From the NCBI GenBank assembly GCA_039566865.1, contig CM076952.1:14404501-14468500 (forward strand): a DNA stretch of 64,000 bases, in the 5' to 3' direction. The notes under the pieces are model-generated. The model had not been told where the DNA came from and ran no database searches. It worked only from the letters and a program-made list of their open reading frames with translations. Source of the DNA: Aurelia coerulea (taxonomy: Eukaryota > Cnidaria > Scyphozoa > Semaeostomeae > Ulmaridae). Below, in pieces: positions 55,070-64,000 of this stretch; the stretch's first letter is position 1, and each line of letters starts with the position of its first letter. Both the position numbers and the translations under genes were made by a program.

Positions 55070-57430
55070 GCTCCAAATATATTTTAGAGGCAGACGTCCT
55101 AGAAACAGGGATGGTGGAACACTATTTGGTGTACGGAGTAAGGAAAGTAAATGCCTGACGACTAAAAAAGAAAGAACAAAGCCAAAAATAGTCCAATCTC
55201 GTACAATGAAGAAATACGACAAGACACTTTTCCAGCACGACCTGCAACAATAGATTGGGAAACCATTCTTACCCCTTTCGCTAATGATCCATCTGCTATG
55301 GCTGACACATTTCAGGAGATTTTCGAGTCGCTTTTGAATATACATGCTCCGATTAAGAAAAAAAGAGTAAGGTCGGAATTTGCTCCTTGGTTAACTCCAA
55401 ATCTCAGAAAATCGATGGAGACTGGGGACAGATTGAAAAAAATAGCGGCAAAATCTCCTGGGGTGTGGTCAGTTTATACCAAGCAGCGGAATAAAGTAAC
55501 CAAAGAAATTAGGTACTCTATTCAGGATTATTACAAAGGTATAATTGAGAAAAATAAAAGGGACCCGAAGAAAATGTGGAAAACAATCAATAGAGTCTTG
55601 GATAAAGATATTAAATCCACGACGGTTTCCAGTCTAGAAATTGACTGCAAAAGTTTGACAAAAGAGCGTGATGTGCTTGAAGCGTTGAATTGTCACTTTG
55701 TCTCTGTTGGACCAAAGCTCGCGAAGAGCATAGAAACGAGACCAAATACACCAGTAAACAACGAAATGCTGTTCAAAACAGGCGACAAAAAGTATGCGAT
55801 GAATGCTATCAATCAGCTAAAGAACGGAAAAGCGTCTGGTCCTGACAAAGTTACCGTAGCTTTGGTAAAAGACGCGAGTGAATTTATAGCTCAGCCCCTT
55901 ATGTTGATTTATAACTCATCATTTACGAATGGTGTTTTTCCTAACATCTGGAAATTAGCGAGAGTCACCCCAATTTACAAGTCGGGCCCAAAAACTGATC
56001 TAAACAACTACAGACCTATCTCTGTAATCTCAGTGTTTTCAAGGACGCTAGAGCGACTAACGCACGATTAACTATTTGCGTTTCTCAAAATCAATGAGAG
56101 TATTACATGCAACCAAGCAGCTTTTCGTAAGTTGTACTCCACGATAACATCACTCATAAGCATCACAGACTTCTGGTACGAAAACGTAGATCACAGCAAT
56201 GTTAATCTCACTATTTTTCTCGACCTTAAGAAAGCCTTCGATACGGTTGATCACCGTGTATTACTCTAAAAATTACCTGCATATGGAGTAAGAGGCAAAG
56301 CTGGGAATTGGTTTGAATCCTACATAAATAATAGAAAACAGTTCTGCTCTCTGAACGGTCAGCATTCTAAAGCCAGAGTTGTAACCTGTGGTACTTCCCA
56401 AGGTTCTTGTTTAGGCCCTCTTCTTTTCATCATTTACTTGAATGACTTGGAAAAGTGTCTTAAATTCTCCAAGGCTAGCATTTATGCCGACGATACCAAT
56501 ATAACGATTGCATCGAACGATGTAGCGAAACTAATTGAGGACGCACATCAAGAGTTTTCCAATCTCTCTGAGTGGATGAGGGTGAACAAACTTAGCCCAA
56601 ATCCCAAAAAAACTGAATTCATGGTCATAGGGCATCCACTTAAAACCAAAAATTTAGACCTGCCAGAAGTGCTTAAACTAAATAACTCTGATATCAAAAG
56701 AGTTGAAAAGACGAAATCCCTCGGAGTGATAGTTGATGAAAAACTAAGTTGGGATGAACAGTTTAAGCGCACAAAAGGCAAACTGAGTGGAGGTCTTGCA
56801 GCTTTGAAAAAATTGAAAAATGTCGTTCCACAATCCCAATTGTGTAATGTATATTATGCGTTAGTCGAGAGTCACCTGCGTTATGCCGATGTTATCTGGG
56901 GTAGTCTTTCAAAAACAAAAGTAGCTGCTCTCCAACGCCTTTAAGACCGGGCGAATTCGATAATTGCAAACGCAAGAATAAAAAATTGCCAGGTCGGCAT
57001 CCTGGTTAAACGAAGAAAATCTTTTCCGTTACGATAGGAATGTCATGACTTACAAGATTATGAACAGACTATGCCCTGAAAACCTCTGGGATAAATACAA
57101 GCCAAGATCTTTTCACTCGACCTACAATACGAGGCACTGTAAGGATATCCAGATCCCTAGATATAGGACTGAATTTGCAAAAAAGGGCTTTCACTACGCA
57201 GCTCTCAAGTCATGGAATGATACACCTGCCGAAATTCGCGAGTTACCGACACTTGATCGTTTTAAAAAACAACCTAAAACGCATCTAAAGAGCTATGTTA
57301 TGTCATGTCATGTCATGTCATGTCATGTCATGTCATGTCATGTCATGTCATGTCATGTCATGTCATGTCATGTCATGTCATGTCATGTCATGTCATGTCA
57401 TGTCATGTCATGTCATGTCATGTTATGTTA
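55070..57430 (+). mobile_element. 5'-truncated CR1-like LINE with (TGTCA)n tail
   Basis: Begins in the C-terminal end of the endonuclease ('GMVEHYLVYGVRKVNAW', about 55107-55160) and ends in about 26 TGTCA units (57300-57425), followed to 57500 by a degenerate ATTAC-type tract. The subfamily differs from the one nested in the PLE. Confidence 0.8.
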
Positions 57431-57560
57431 TGCTACATTACGTTATATTACATTACATTACAGTACATTGCATTACATTACATTATGCTATATTACAGTT
57501 ATGTCATACTGTTACAATGACATAGACAAAACAAATTGTTCGGAGACAGAAATGCACTAA
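55107..57560 (+). pseudogene. CR1-like LINE ORF2, linker and reverse transcriptase
   Basis: Frames in order: 55298-56071 with 'APWLTPNLRKSMETGDRLKK', 'NQLKNGKASGPDKVTVALVK' and 'NNYRPISVISVFSRTLERLT'. A stop follows at 56071, then 'TIFLDLKKAFDTVDH' (Asp), 'CGTSQGSCLGPLLFIIYLND' (GVPQG changed to GTSQG) and 'IYADDTNITIA'. The thumb (56438-56944) and a last frame (from 57045) contain 'MNRLCPENLWDKYKPRSFHS' and 'DRFKKQPKTHLKSY'. At that point no stop occurs and the frame continues into the TGTCA tail as repeated VMSCH. There are several stops and shifts; it is inactive. Confidence 0.85.
57296..57500 (+). repeat. (TGTCA)n pentanucleotide microsatellite and degenerate ATTAC tract
   Basis: About 26 perfect TGTCA/ATGTC units to 57425, then imperfect TTATG, ATTAC and ACATT units. 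Because the unit is 5 bp, all three forward frames stay open through the perfect part; the proteins predicted there are artefacts. Confidence 0.95.
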
Positions 57561-58114
57561 AAATGGCGTCTTGGAATTGTTAACATGATCCTTTGCATCT
57601 GAAAGATTTCGATTGATTGAAAGGTTGACTTGTCATGGAATGCAAAGGAACAAAGTAAAAATTTAATCAAGCCATCTCCAACACAATCGTCTATTGAATA
57701 ATTATTGAAACAAATGATTTACCTCTAAATCTTTCTGATTGATAACTTCTGAACCGTACTGCAATAGCAACTCCAAGCAACTACAAAATAAATTGGAGAG
57801 TTGCGGCTGAATACAAAAACTCGAACAGCACAAGTTGTAAATAAATACCCCTGAAAATTAGATGTTACGTAATTATCATAAAAAACCTAATTTGCTTACC
57901 TGGTTGTAATTTTCAAAACAGTTAGGCAAAAGTTAACAACATAGCTATGATCTTTACATGCAAGTTGCGACCTTGCGTGTCAAAATAGACAGTATTTTAT
58001 GATCAAAGGACCTTTCTCAAGCAGTGTCTCCTACAACTAATACAATTGTTTTATCCCATTTTCGTTTCAATATACTTAGGTATTCGGTGATAAAAACGAA
58101 AGATCTACAATCAC
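57561..58114. other. intergenic, nothing recognised
   Basis: AT-rich sequence after the LINE tail, without frames or repeats I can name. Confidence 0.3.
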
Positions 58115-58310
58115 TTACAAAATTGTTGAGCCACCCTGAAAAAAATGAGTTGTTTGCCCTCCTTTTCCCTCATATCAATGTTGTTTGGAAAAAAGTACTT
58201 GGTCCTGCTGACAGGCATGGTTTGGCAACTTTTTAGTGGTTTTTCAACATTGACCAAGGGGGAGGGGGAAGCAGAGGCAAAAAAAACTGAAAATCTGAAG
58301 ATCACTCACT
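58115..58310. mobile_element. degenerate copy of the poly-G hairpin MITE
   Basis: Shares 'ACAATCACTTACAAAATTGT' and 'TGAGCCACCCTGAAAAAAA' at its left and 'GCAGAGGCAAAAAAAACTGA' at its right with the element at 59665-59804. The middle differs and the right terminus is degraded. Confidence 0.6.
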
Positions 58311-58623
58311 CAGTCTATCATTTATTGATTTGACCTTTGAACAATTGCAGCTCAGTGGTCCGATGATAAATTGTTTGTTATCGTTTATAAGTGGTTCCAA
58401 AAGAACTAATGCTGGTTTCAAAGGGGAAACATATACCCGCTTCATTCATTTGGCATTTAAAGAATAGAGGAATATAGGCCAATAAAGCGTGGAGCCATTA
58501 TTGTCACTCCCTCAAGCAGCATGACAAATACTCGTAGAAACATTACTTTTCGAGCCGAACAAAGAAGGTAAACATTTTTCTCAGTTATCATATGTTTTAA
58601 GGTGAAATCTCTCGATCATGACA

Positions 58624-58890
58624 TCAATGAAAAAAATTAGACAAAGGCGTGTGTTTCTCCGTAAACAGACGGCAATGAGTTGCCATTGTATGAAAGTAAT
58701 ACCGATGGTAATGAAAAATCCCATTCTTATGCCGTTCAAGTGAAGTTACCCACATTGAAATGCGGATATTCCTTATTGCAAAACACTCAACCACAACATC
58801 TGCAAAACTTTGATGACTTGGCAACTTGTCTAAGTCAGCTTGACTGTACGTGAGGAGAAAGATGGTGCGCTGTGGTGAACTTGCTGCCAT
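58624..58890 (-). pseudogene. N-terminal fragment of an HUH-type Rep-like protein
   Basis: The frame opens to 58932; the likelier start is the ATG at 58890 (MAASSPQR). 'TIFLLTYSQADLDKL' resembles Rep motif I (FLTY-type), and 'MWVTSLERHKNGIFHYH' ends in an H-Y-H pair like the HUH metal-binding motif II. In full Rep proteins of this layout (rolling-circle initiators of CRESS-type replicons and related transposons) a motif III with the catalytic Tyr follows. Here the reading is lost after 'HYHRYYF' and the frame ends at 58624. No helicase part is found nearby. It is probably the remnant of a Rep-encoding mobile element or endogenised replicon; the call rests on two short motifs. Confidence 0.45.
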
Positions 58891-58934
58891 TTTGAAGTCG
58901 AACTGTCGAATTTTCAAATTTCCCGCGCTCACTC

Positions 58935-59660
58935 AAGTGCATAATCTCCTTTCTAAATACAAAAATGTGGGATATAATTCGTCGATCATGGAGATAATTG
59001 TAGAACAATATGTTTTATAACTCGAAAATACAACTAACAGCGACTATAGATGTTTTAAAGTCGTTTGGAAATTAAATTCCTTCTTTAAATGCGAGGCGTA
59101 GCAATTGTAAATTTAGGACGGCTGCAGACCTACAAGTTTTCAGGCAGAGGGAAGTAATGGTAGACATGTTATCTGCTTAAAAGAGTCTGTATTTAAACAT
59201 GAATATTGCTGTTTAACAAAATAAATTTTCCAACTTCGAATTATCGTTTCCCCGCGCATCAGTCTTTATGAAAAAAACAGGCAGACTCCGATGAATTACA
59301 CAACTTTTTTGAAAAGCACGCAGAAAATGCCAAGTTGTGCTCCTTCACCACTTTCATTTAAGAAATATAAGTTAGTAATTCAAAACGTCGATTCGAATTC
59401 TACTGATGCAATAACAGTAAAATAATTCGTCATGTGCCAACGCCTCAGCTGCTTATTAAGAGATGTAACCAACTAGGCCAATAATGTAAAAATAGCCAAA
59501 ATGAGCATATTTTTTAAAGGACGTTGCGAGGCCGCACTAGCGTTCAAAAATTAAAAAAAATTAGAGGACTGCCTTTATGCGATTTTTGCAAGCCCTGTTT
59601 ATTTGAAAGTGTTTGAAGGAAAAACCTTTAAGTTATGACGCCTTAAAGGTACTAAATTTT
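58935..59660. other. intergenic, nothing recognised
   Basis: No frame or repeat of note on either strand. It may include sequence belonging to the Rep-bearing element. Confidence 0.3.
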
Positions 59661-59664
59661 CAGA

Positions 59665-59804
59665 CAATCACTTACAAAATTGTTGAGCCACCCTGAAAAA
59701 AAAAAAATGAGTTTTCGAGGGGGGGGGGAGGGGGGGGGGGGGGGGGGGAGCAGAGGCAAAAAACTGAAAATCTGAGGATGGCTCAACAATTTTGTAAGTG
59801 ATTG
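59665..59804. mobile_element. 140-bp hairpin MITE with poly-G core
   Basis: Near-perfect inverted arms 'CAATCACTTACAAAATTGTT' (59665) and 'AACAATTTTGTAAGTGATTG' (ending 59804). Between them lies a run of 9 G, A, then about 19 G (59720-59749). The arms could form a long stem with a G-quadruplex-capable loop. No clear TSD. Confidence 0.75.
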
Positions 59805-60214
59805 TAGGCTCGTGATTGGTGAGTAATTTGTTTCAACTTAATTGATCAGCAAAATTTCAAAAATAAGAAGCTATGGTTGGCTGTCCCAAAAACTCAATTT
59901 TCAAATTATGCATTTACAGTAGTAGCTGCGAGTAGTTCAATCCAATAGTCATCTGTCCTATGCTGCCTCGGAAATTTCGCGCGTTTGAGGGCATCATTCG
60001 GCTCATACACGACCGATTTGAGCATGCAAGGTCGCAAAATGATAGACCAGTAGGCCTAGCACTCTGTTTGAAAAGAAAATTCCAAAGGGTTTGGAAGGGT
60101 GTGGACCCGAAAACTTTACTGTGGGCTTCGTGCTGCACCTCTATTGTCACTTGCTCCTATATGAAAATGGAAAGGACCATGTTGGTTCAGCACTGGGATG
60201 AGCACTATAGAATG

Positions 60215-60700
60215 GATTCATTCATTTCATTTATCATATTTTAATACAAAACCCTATCAGCTACATTTAATATAAAAAAGAAAGATTATCCCTGTGCACT
60301 AAATAATTATTTACATATTAAAATCTTACAAAGTCTTCCTATGGATCGGGCTTCGGAAAGTATGCTAATTTTGTACCAATTCCTTCAGTTTCCTTTTGAA
60401 CGTGGTAATCGTGGAACTCATTCAAACTTCTAATTGGATTCCATTCCACGTCTTTGCACCAGAAGACCGGGTGTCTCGAAAAAAGTACCCCTTTTGACTA
60501 AACAAGGGAACAAAATGATAAAAACAACTGCGTTTGGAGAATTATAGGTTCTGCCTTGGGGTGTCCAGACCTAAGTGATTTCTTGTTGGATGGGTAGATA
60601 CTTGAGACGTGCTAACAAGTCTCCCTCTTCAGTTGTCCGGGCAGACACCATTCTTTATCTTATAGATCATTACGGCCATGTCAATTGTATTAACCCAATT
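60215..60700 (-). pseudogene. CR1/L2-type LINE 3' end and RT C-terminus
   Basis: The minus strand from 60700 encodes 'MIYKIKNGVCPDN', 'HPTRNHLGLDTPRQNL', 'FSKRSCFYHFVPLFSQ' and 'SGAKTWNGIPIRSLNEF', broken by stops, the standard C-terminal region of CR1/L2 ORF2. It ends in a (TGAA)-like tail (plus strand 60215-60240, 'ATTCATTCATTTCATTTATC'). The 5' truncation is near 60700, next to a CCGGCGGGGGGGG/CCCCCC block. Confidence 0.7.
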
Positions 60701-61211
60701 GCACCCGGCGGGGGGGGGCAAAAAATCCCCCCTACCCAAATATTTGACTATAAAACAGAGAGTAAAGAGGATAGAGGGCTCATCATAAACATCAATAACT
60801 TTTCCAAATTTCTAATTGGCAACTAAATGCTAGGCTTTTTATTTCAATTATTCTAAGTCACGTGACCAGCGCATGCCAATATTTGGAGAGTGGTCAGAAA
60901 AAAATCACAAAACAGCCACAGTTTCTTTGTCTTAGCTTTCATTAAGGTTACTGTGCCCATTTAGCTTTTCTCTCTTGATTATCACACCTGCGACGTAAAA
61001 AACATAAAAAACATTCGATTCGTCATTAAATGGGGAGTATTTATAAGCCAAAATGAATACAAATATCCAAAAATTGTGCGTTATACACCTGAAAACGCGA
61101 AAAGTGGACCTTTCCCCCTTCTACATCCTCCCTGTCCCCCAAGATAAGTTTCATATAAATCTCAATGAGATATTTGCATTCTCAACATATTAATCTAGCA
61201 AAGGGTGTCTG

Positions 61212-62925
61212 TTGCCATGATAAAAATATGTGACAATTCGATAGTAGATCCTCTGTGTTGCATTTTTGAAAGATGCCTTGAAACAGGAATTTACCCTTCT
61301 CAATGGAAGAAAGCAAATACAATTCCTGTGCATAAAAAGGGCTGCAAACAGAACAAGAAAAACTATCGCCCAATTTCCCTACTTCCAATTTTTGGAAAGT
61401 TTTTTGAAAAACTATTATTTGATGCCATCTACGAGCATCTCAGTATGAATGATCTTATATCGCCTCATCAATCAGGGTTTCGTCCCGGTGATTCGACTAT
61501 CAATCAGTTACTGCTCATCACTCAAAATATTTATAGAGCCTTCGATGAAACTCCTAGTAAAGAAACACGTGCCATCTTCCTTGACCTTTCAAAGGCATTT
61601 GACAGGGTCTGGCATGAGGGTCTCATTTACAAGTTGGAATCCAATGGCTTACATGGAAATGTTCTTCGGATTGTTAAAAGTTTTTTGTCAGATCGTAAAC
61701 AACGGGTAGTGCTAAATGGGCAATGTTCAAAGTGGGATACAATTTCCGCAGGTGTACCACAAGGATCAGTTCTTGGACAGTTGTTGTTCTTGATCTACAT
61801 TAATGATATTACCCACAATGTTAAATGTGGTATTAAGTTATTTGCTGATGACACGTCGTTGTTTACTACTGTTCAGAATGAAAATGTAGCTGCACTTGAC
61901 TTAAACAGAGATTTGGCAAAAATTAGCTTATGGGAATGGCAATGGAAAATGCAGTTTAACGCTGACAAGACAGAGGAGGTCATATTTTTCTTGTAAAAGG
62001 AATAAGCCAATCCACCCCGGTCTTAAATTGGGAGAGGAGGTCATTGCATCAAAATTGGAGCACAAGCACCTTGGGGTTACTCTTGACTCAAAGCTAAATT
62101 TTAAAAGTCATATTCGAGAGGCTATCTTGAAAGCACGGAGAGGAATTGGTTTGTTAAAATACCTTTCTAAATATGTATCAAGAGAGGTCCTTGATCAAAC
62201 CTATAAGCTTTATGTGAGACCTCACTTAGACTATGGAGACATAATTTACCATAAATATGACCCTGATATGCAGCTGAACCTTACGCAACAACTAGAACAG
62301 ACTCAATATAAAGCAGCACTAGCTGTTACTGGAGCGTGGGTAGGTACAAGTAGGCGAAGGCTACTTGAAGAGCTCGGATGGGAAACACTTTATGACCGAA
62401 GGTGGTGCCGAAGATTATGTCATTTCTTTTCATTAACCACATCCAAAAGTCCAGATTACCTTTTGAATGAGATACCCGAACAGCGCTCAGTTGAGTATAA
62501 TTTAAAAAACCCGCGTTGTTATGAGCAAAATGTAGGTAGAACTATGCGCTTCTCCAGCTCTTATTTCCATAACACAATATGTGAGTGGAACCTGTTAGAC
62601 AAAACTGTACAAGATTCTCCTTCTCTTGCAGTTTTCAAGAGCAAATTGCTTCGAATCATCAGACCCGAGAAAAACCCAGTTTATAACATCTATGATATTT
62701 TGGGTATCAAGCTATTAACAAGGCTTCGAGTTAACTTCAGTCCTCTAAATGAGGCATAATTTTGACTGCTTGAGTCCAATCTGTATTTGTGGTACAGGAA
62801 AGGAAGACAATGAGCATTACCTCCTGCACTGCCCCCAGTTTACAGCTCAGCGCCAAGATCTCCTTGGTCAAGTCTCAGATGTCGGATATGAAATGAAAGC
62901 ACCTTTGCAAACAGAATCATCATAG
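61212..62925 (+). pseudogene. Jockey/CR1-superfamily RT, nearly complete RT domain
   Basis: Frame 61205-61996 covers '[20 protein letters not shown]', 'SGFRPGDSTINQLLL', 'AIFLDLSKAFDRVWHEG' (Asp), 'ISAGVPQGSVLGQLLFLIYI' and 'IKLFADDTSLFTTV' (active-site box). A shift near 61985 leads to frame 62028-62759 with 'EHKHLGVTLDSKLNFKSH' and 'YKLYVRPHLDYGDIIYH'. A second lesion at 62757 leads to 'LSPICICGTGKEDNEHYLLH', the C-terminal Cys/His motif, ending at a stop near 62925. Only two lesions in about 570 codons. The endonuclease is lost by truncation. Confidence 0.88.
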
Positions 62926-63443
62926 AAGCAACTATTTCTTTCATCAAAACTTCTGGACGGTTTAATTAAACTTTCTGGAAAAACAGCAGCCTAACCCTTT
63001 TTTTCTTTTTGACTGAAGTGCTCCCGGAATTTGCGTGGGCTGTCTCTGCTCATCGGACTGCTGCCGCGGGTGCATCGGTTGGGGGGGGGGAGTCTATGAT
63101 AAATTGGAAAGTCTTTTTCCCCTCGGGGTTGGATCCCTGCAACATTGTTTCATTCTCCCTGCCGGTGCGCTCGTGGTTGTGGTTTGGTGGGTGGTGGGCT
63201 GTTTGTGCGGGTTTTGGGGTACTTCAGTTTTCCCTTGGCCTTTACTTTGTCCCGATTTAGTGTGCATATGTATCTAAATTTTTTGTTTTTTTTTTGTTCT
63301 ATTATTAATTTATTGTTGATATTACTTAGAAAATTGTAAGTGGCATTTGTAGTGAGGAACCGGTGACCATGCGTCTTTCGTCGCTGCAAATGCCACAATA
63401 ACTTTCATTAACTTGTTGTTTTTAAGTTTTAGATTGATAAAAA
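61212..63443 (+). mobile_element. 5'-truncated poly-A LINE inside MITE-R
   Basis: TSD AAAGGGTGTCT at 61201-61211 and 63444-63454; the A tail ends at 63443. Removing it restores the MITE-R order seen at 53520-53560. It is of the same family as the 2A-LINE but a distinct subfamily. Confidence 0.92.
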
Positions 63444-64000
63444 AAAGGGTGTCTCAAATTTCTTATGCATGCTTTAGCTTCAGAATAATTAATAAAACAA
63501 TTTTGCCCTTCGCCCCCTGGCCTCGCTTCTAGATTCATTCAAATGTTAAATTTGGACCATTAAATTTTTCTCAAAAGTGAGATAATTTTGTTCCCCCTAT
63601 GCTTTTTCACTCTGTCTGCTAAATCTCAGCCAATTACGTCAAGCCGTTGGGTAGAGAGAGCTGTATCAATACCCATTCGTTGCTGAAAATTTGATATGAG
63701 AAAAAAGCTGAAATAGATTCTTAGTGTATAATTCCTCTCTTGTAAATGATTAACATTAATCTGGCTACAAGAGCAAATAGAGTAATCGCTTAGGTATTTA
63801 ACGCAGAGTCGATGATAACGTCATTGGTAATATAGCCGCAAAATCCATTCAACAGGAAATCAAAGGCATTTCAATCCTGTAGCATTCAGTTCTCAAATTG
63901 TTCTCGTAATGTAAGCAGCACGTTCCTAGGGCCTTGATTTAAATTGCTTATAATGCGCTAAAAATAAAGTAAAATTCCTTGAAATTATTTTCACTTCATT

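Larger units (their letters stand above)
60945..64000. mobile_element. MITE-R copy 2 (inverted), split by a LINE, running off the window
   Basis: Starts 'AGGTTACTGTGCCCATTTAG' and follows the complement of MITE-R copy 1 from its right end to within about 90 bp of its left end. The LINE at 61212-63443 interrupts it. The sequence still matches copy 1 at position 64000 ('AAATTCCTTGAAATTATTTT'). Confidence 0.85.

Noticed and set aside
57295..57560. Three overlapping open frames encoding MSCHV-type cysteine/histidine-rich repeat proteins
   Set aside because: They are translations of the (TGTCA)n microsatellite in its three frames; the apparent Cys/His periodicity is a property of the pentamer, not a zinc-binding protein.

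Overview
This window looks like intergenic DNA from a metazoan nuclear genome, probably a marine invertebrate. A cnidarian is a plausible guess, but nothing here proves it. The DNA is AT-rich. I see no operons, no bacterial-style gene packing, and no rRNA or tRNA gene. Most recognisable coding sequence belongs to retrotransposons: LINEs of the CR1/L2, Jockey-like and RTE types, and a Penelope-like element (PLE). Around them lie many short DNA transposons with TA or longer target-site duplications (TSDs). Host-gene evidence is thin: one clean ankyrin exon resembling ANKRD55 (16720-16848, minus), a possible TATA box plus signal-peptide first exon (14724-14836), and a small cysteine-rich terminal exon (9250-9417).

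Layout. 1-3218: a ~162-bp satellite split by a 5'-truncated RTE LINE with an 11-bp TSD. 3221-9234: one ~0.6-kb MITE (MITE-A) expanded to 6 kb by a second MITE, a LINE, a 2-kb hAT-like element and a third MITE. 9692-14087: a nearly complete CR1/L2-type LINE with both ORFs (esterase ORF1; endonuclease-RT ORF2). 15170-16085: the same satellite in inverted orientation. 16335-22480: LINE fragments and the ankyrin exon. 25467-27542: a P-element-like DNA transposon remnant carrying a THAP domain, split by a 174-bp CACTA-like MITE.

30600-53930 is the centrepiece. A PLE is interrupted by a CR1-like LINE (32204-52106). That LINE is interrupted by a full-length ~5.2-kb LINE on the minus strand (33104-48145). 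The latter has a coiled-coil/RRM ORF1 and an ORF2 carrying a canonical 2A-type motif (DIETNPGP) just before the endonuclease. It is itself interrupted by an element with split direct repeats (35667-41990) and by a 502-bp tandem array (43348-46866), which contains yet another LINE. Reading frames resume across each gap and TSDs mark most junctions, so the insertion order can be read directly.

54172-64000: more MITE and LINE remnants, a LINE that reads straight into a (TGTCA)n tail, a fragment resembling an HUH-type Rep protein (58624-58890, minus), a poly-G hairpin MITE, and a second copy of the 927-bp MITE-R split by a poly-A LINE with an 11-bp TSD.

No gene network can be described: the elements are parasites nested in each other, and nearly all carry frameshifts or truncations. 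All family names are by eye from translated motifs; no database search was run.
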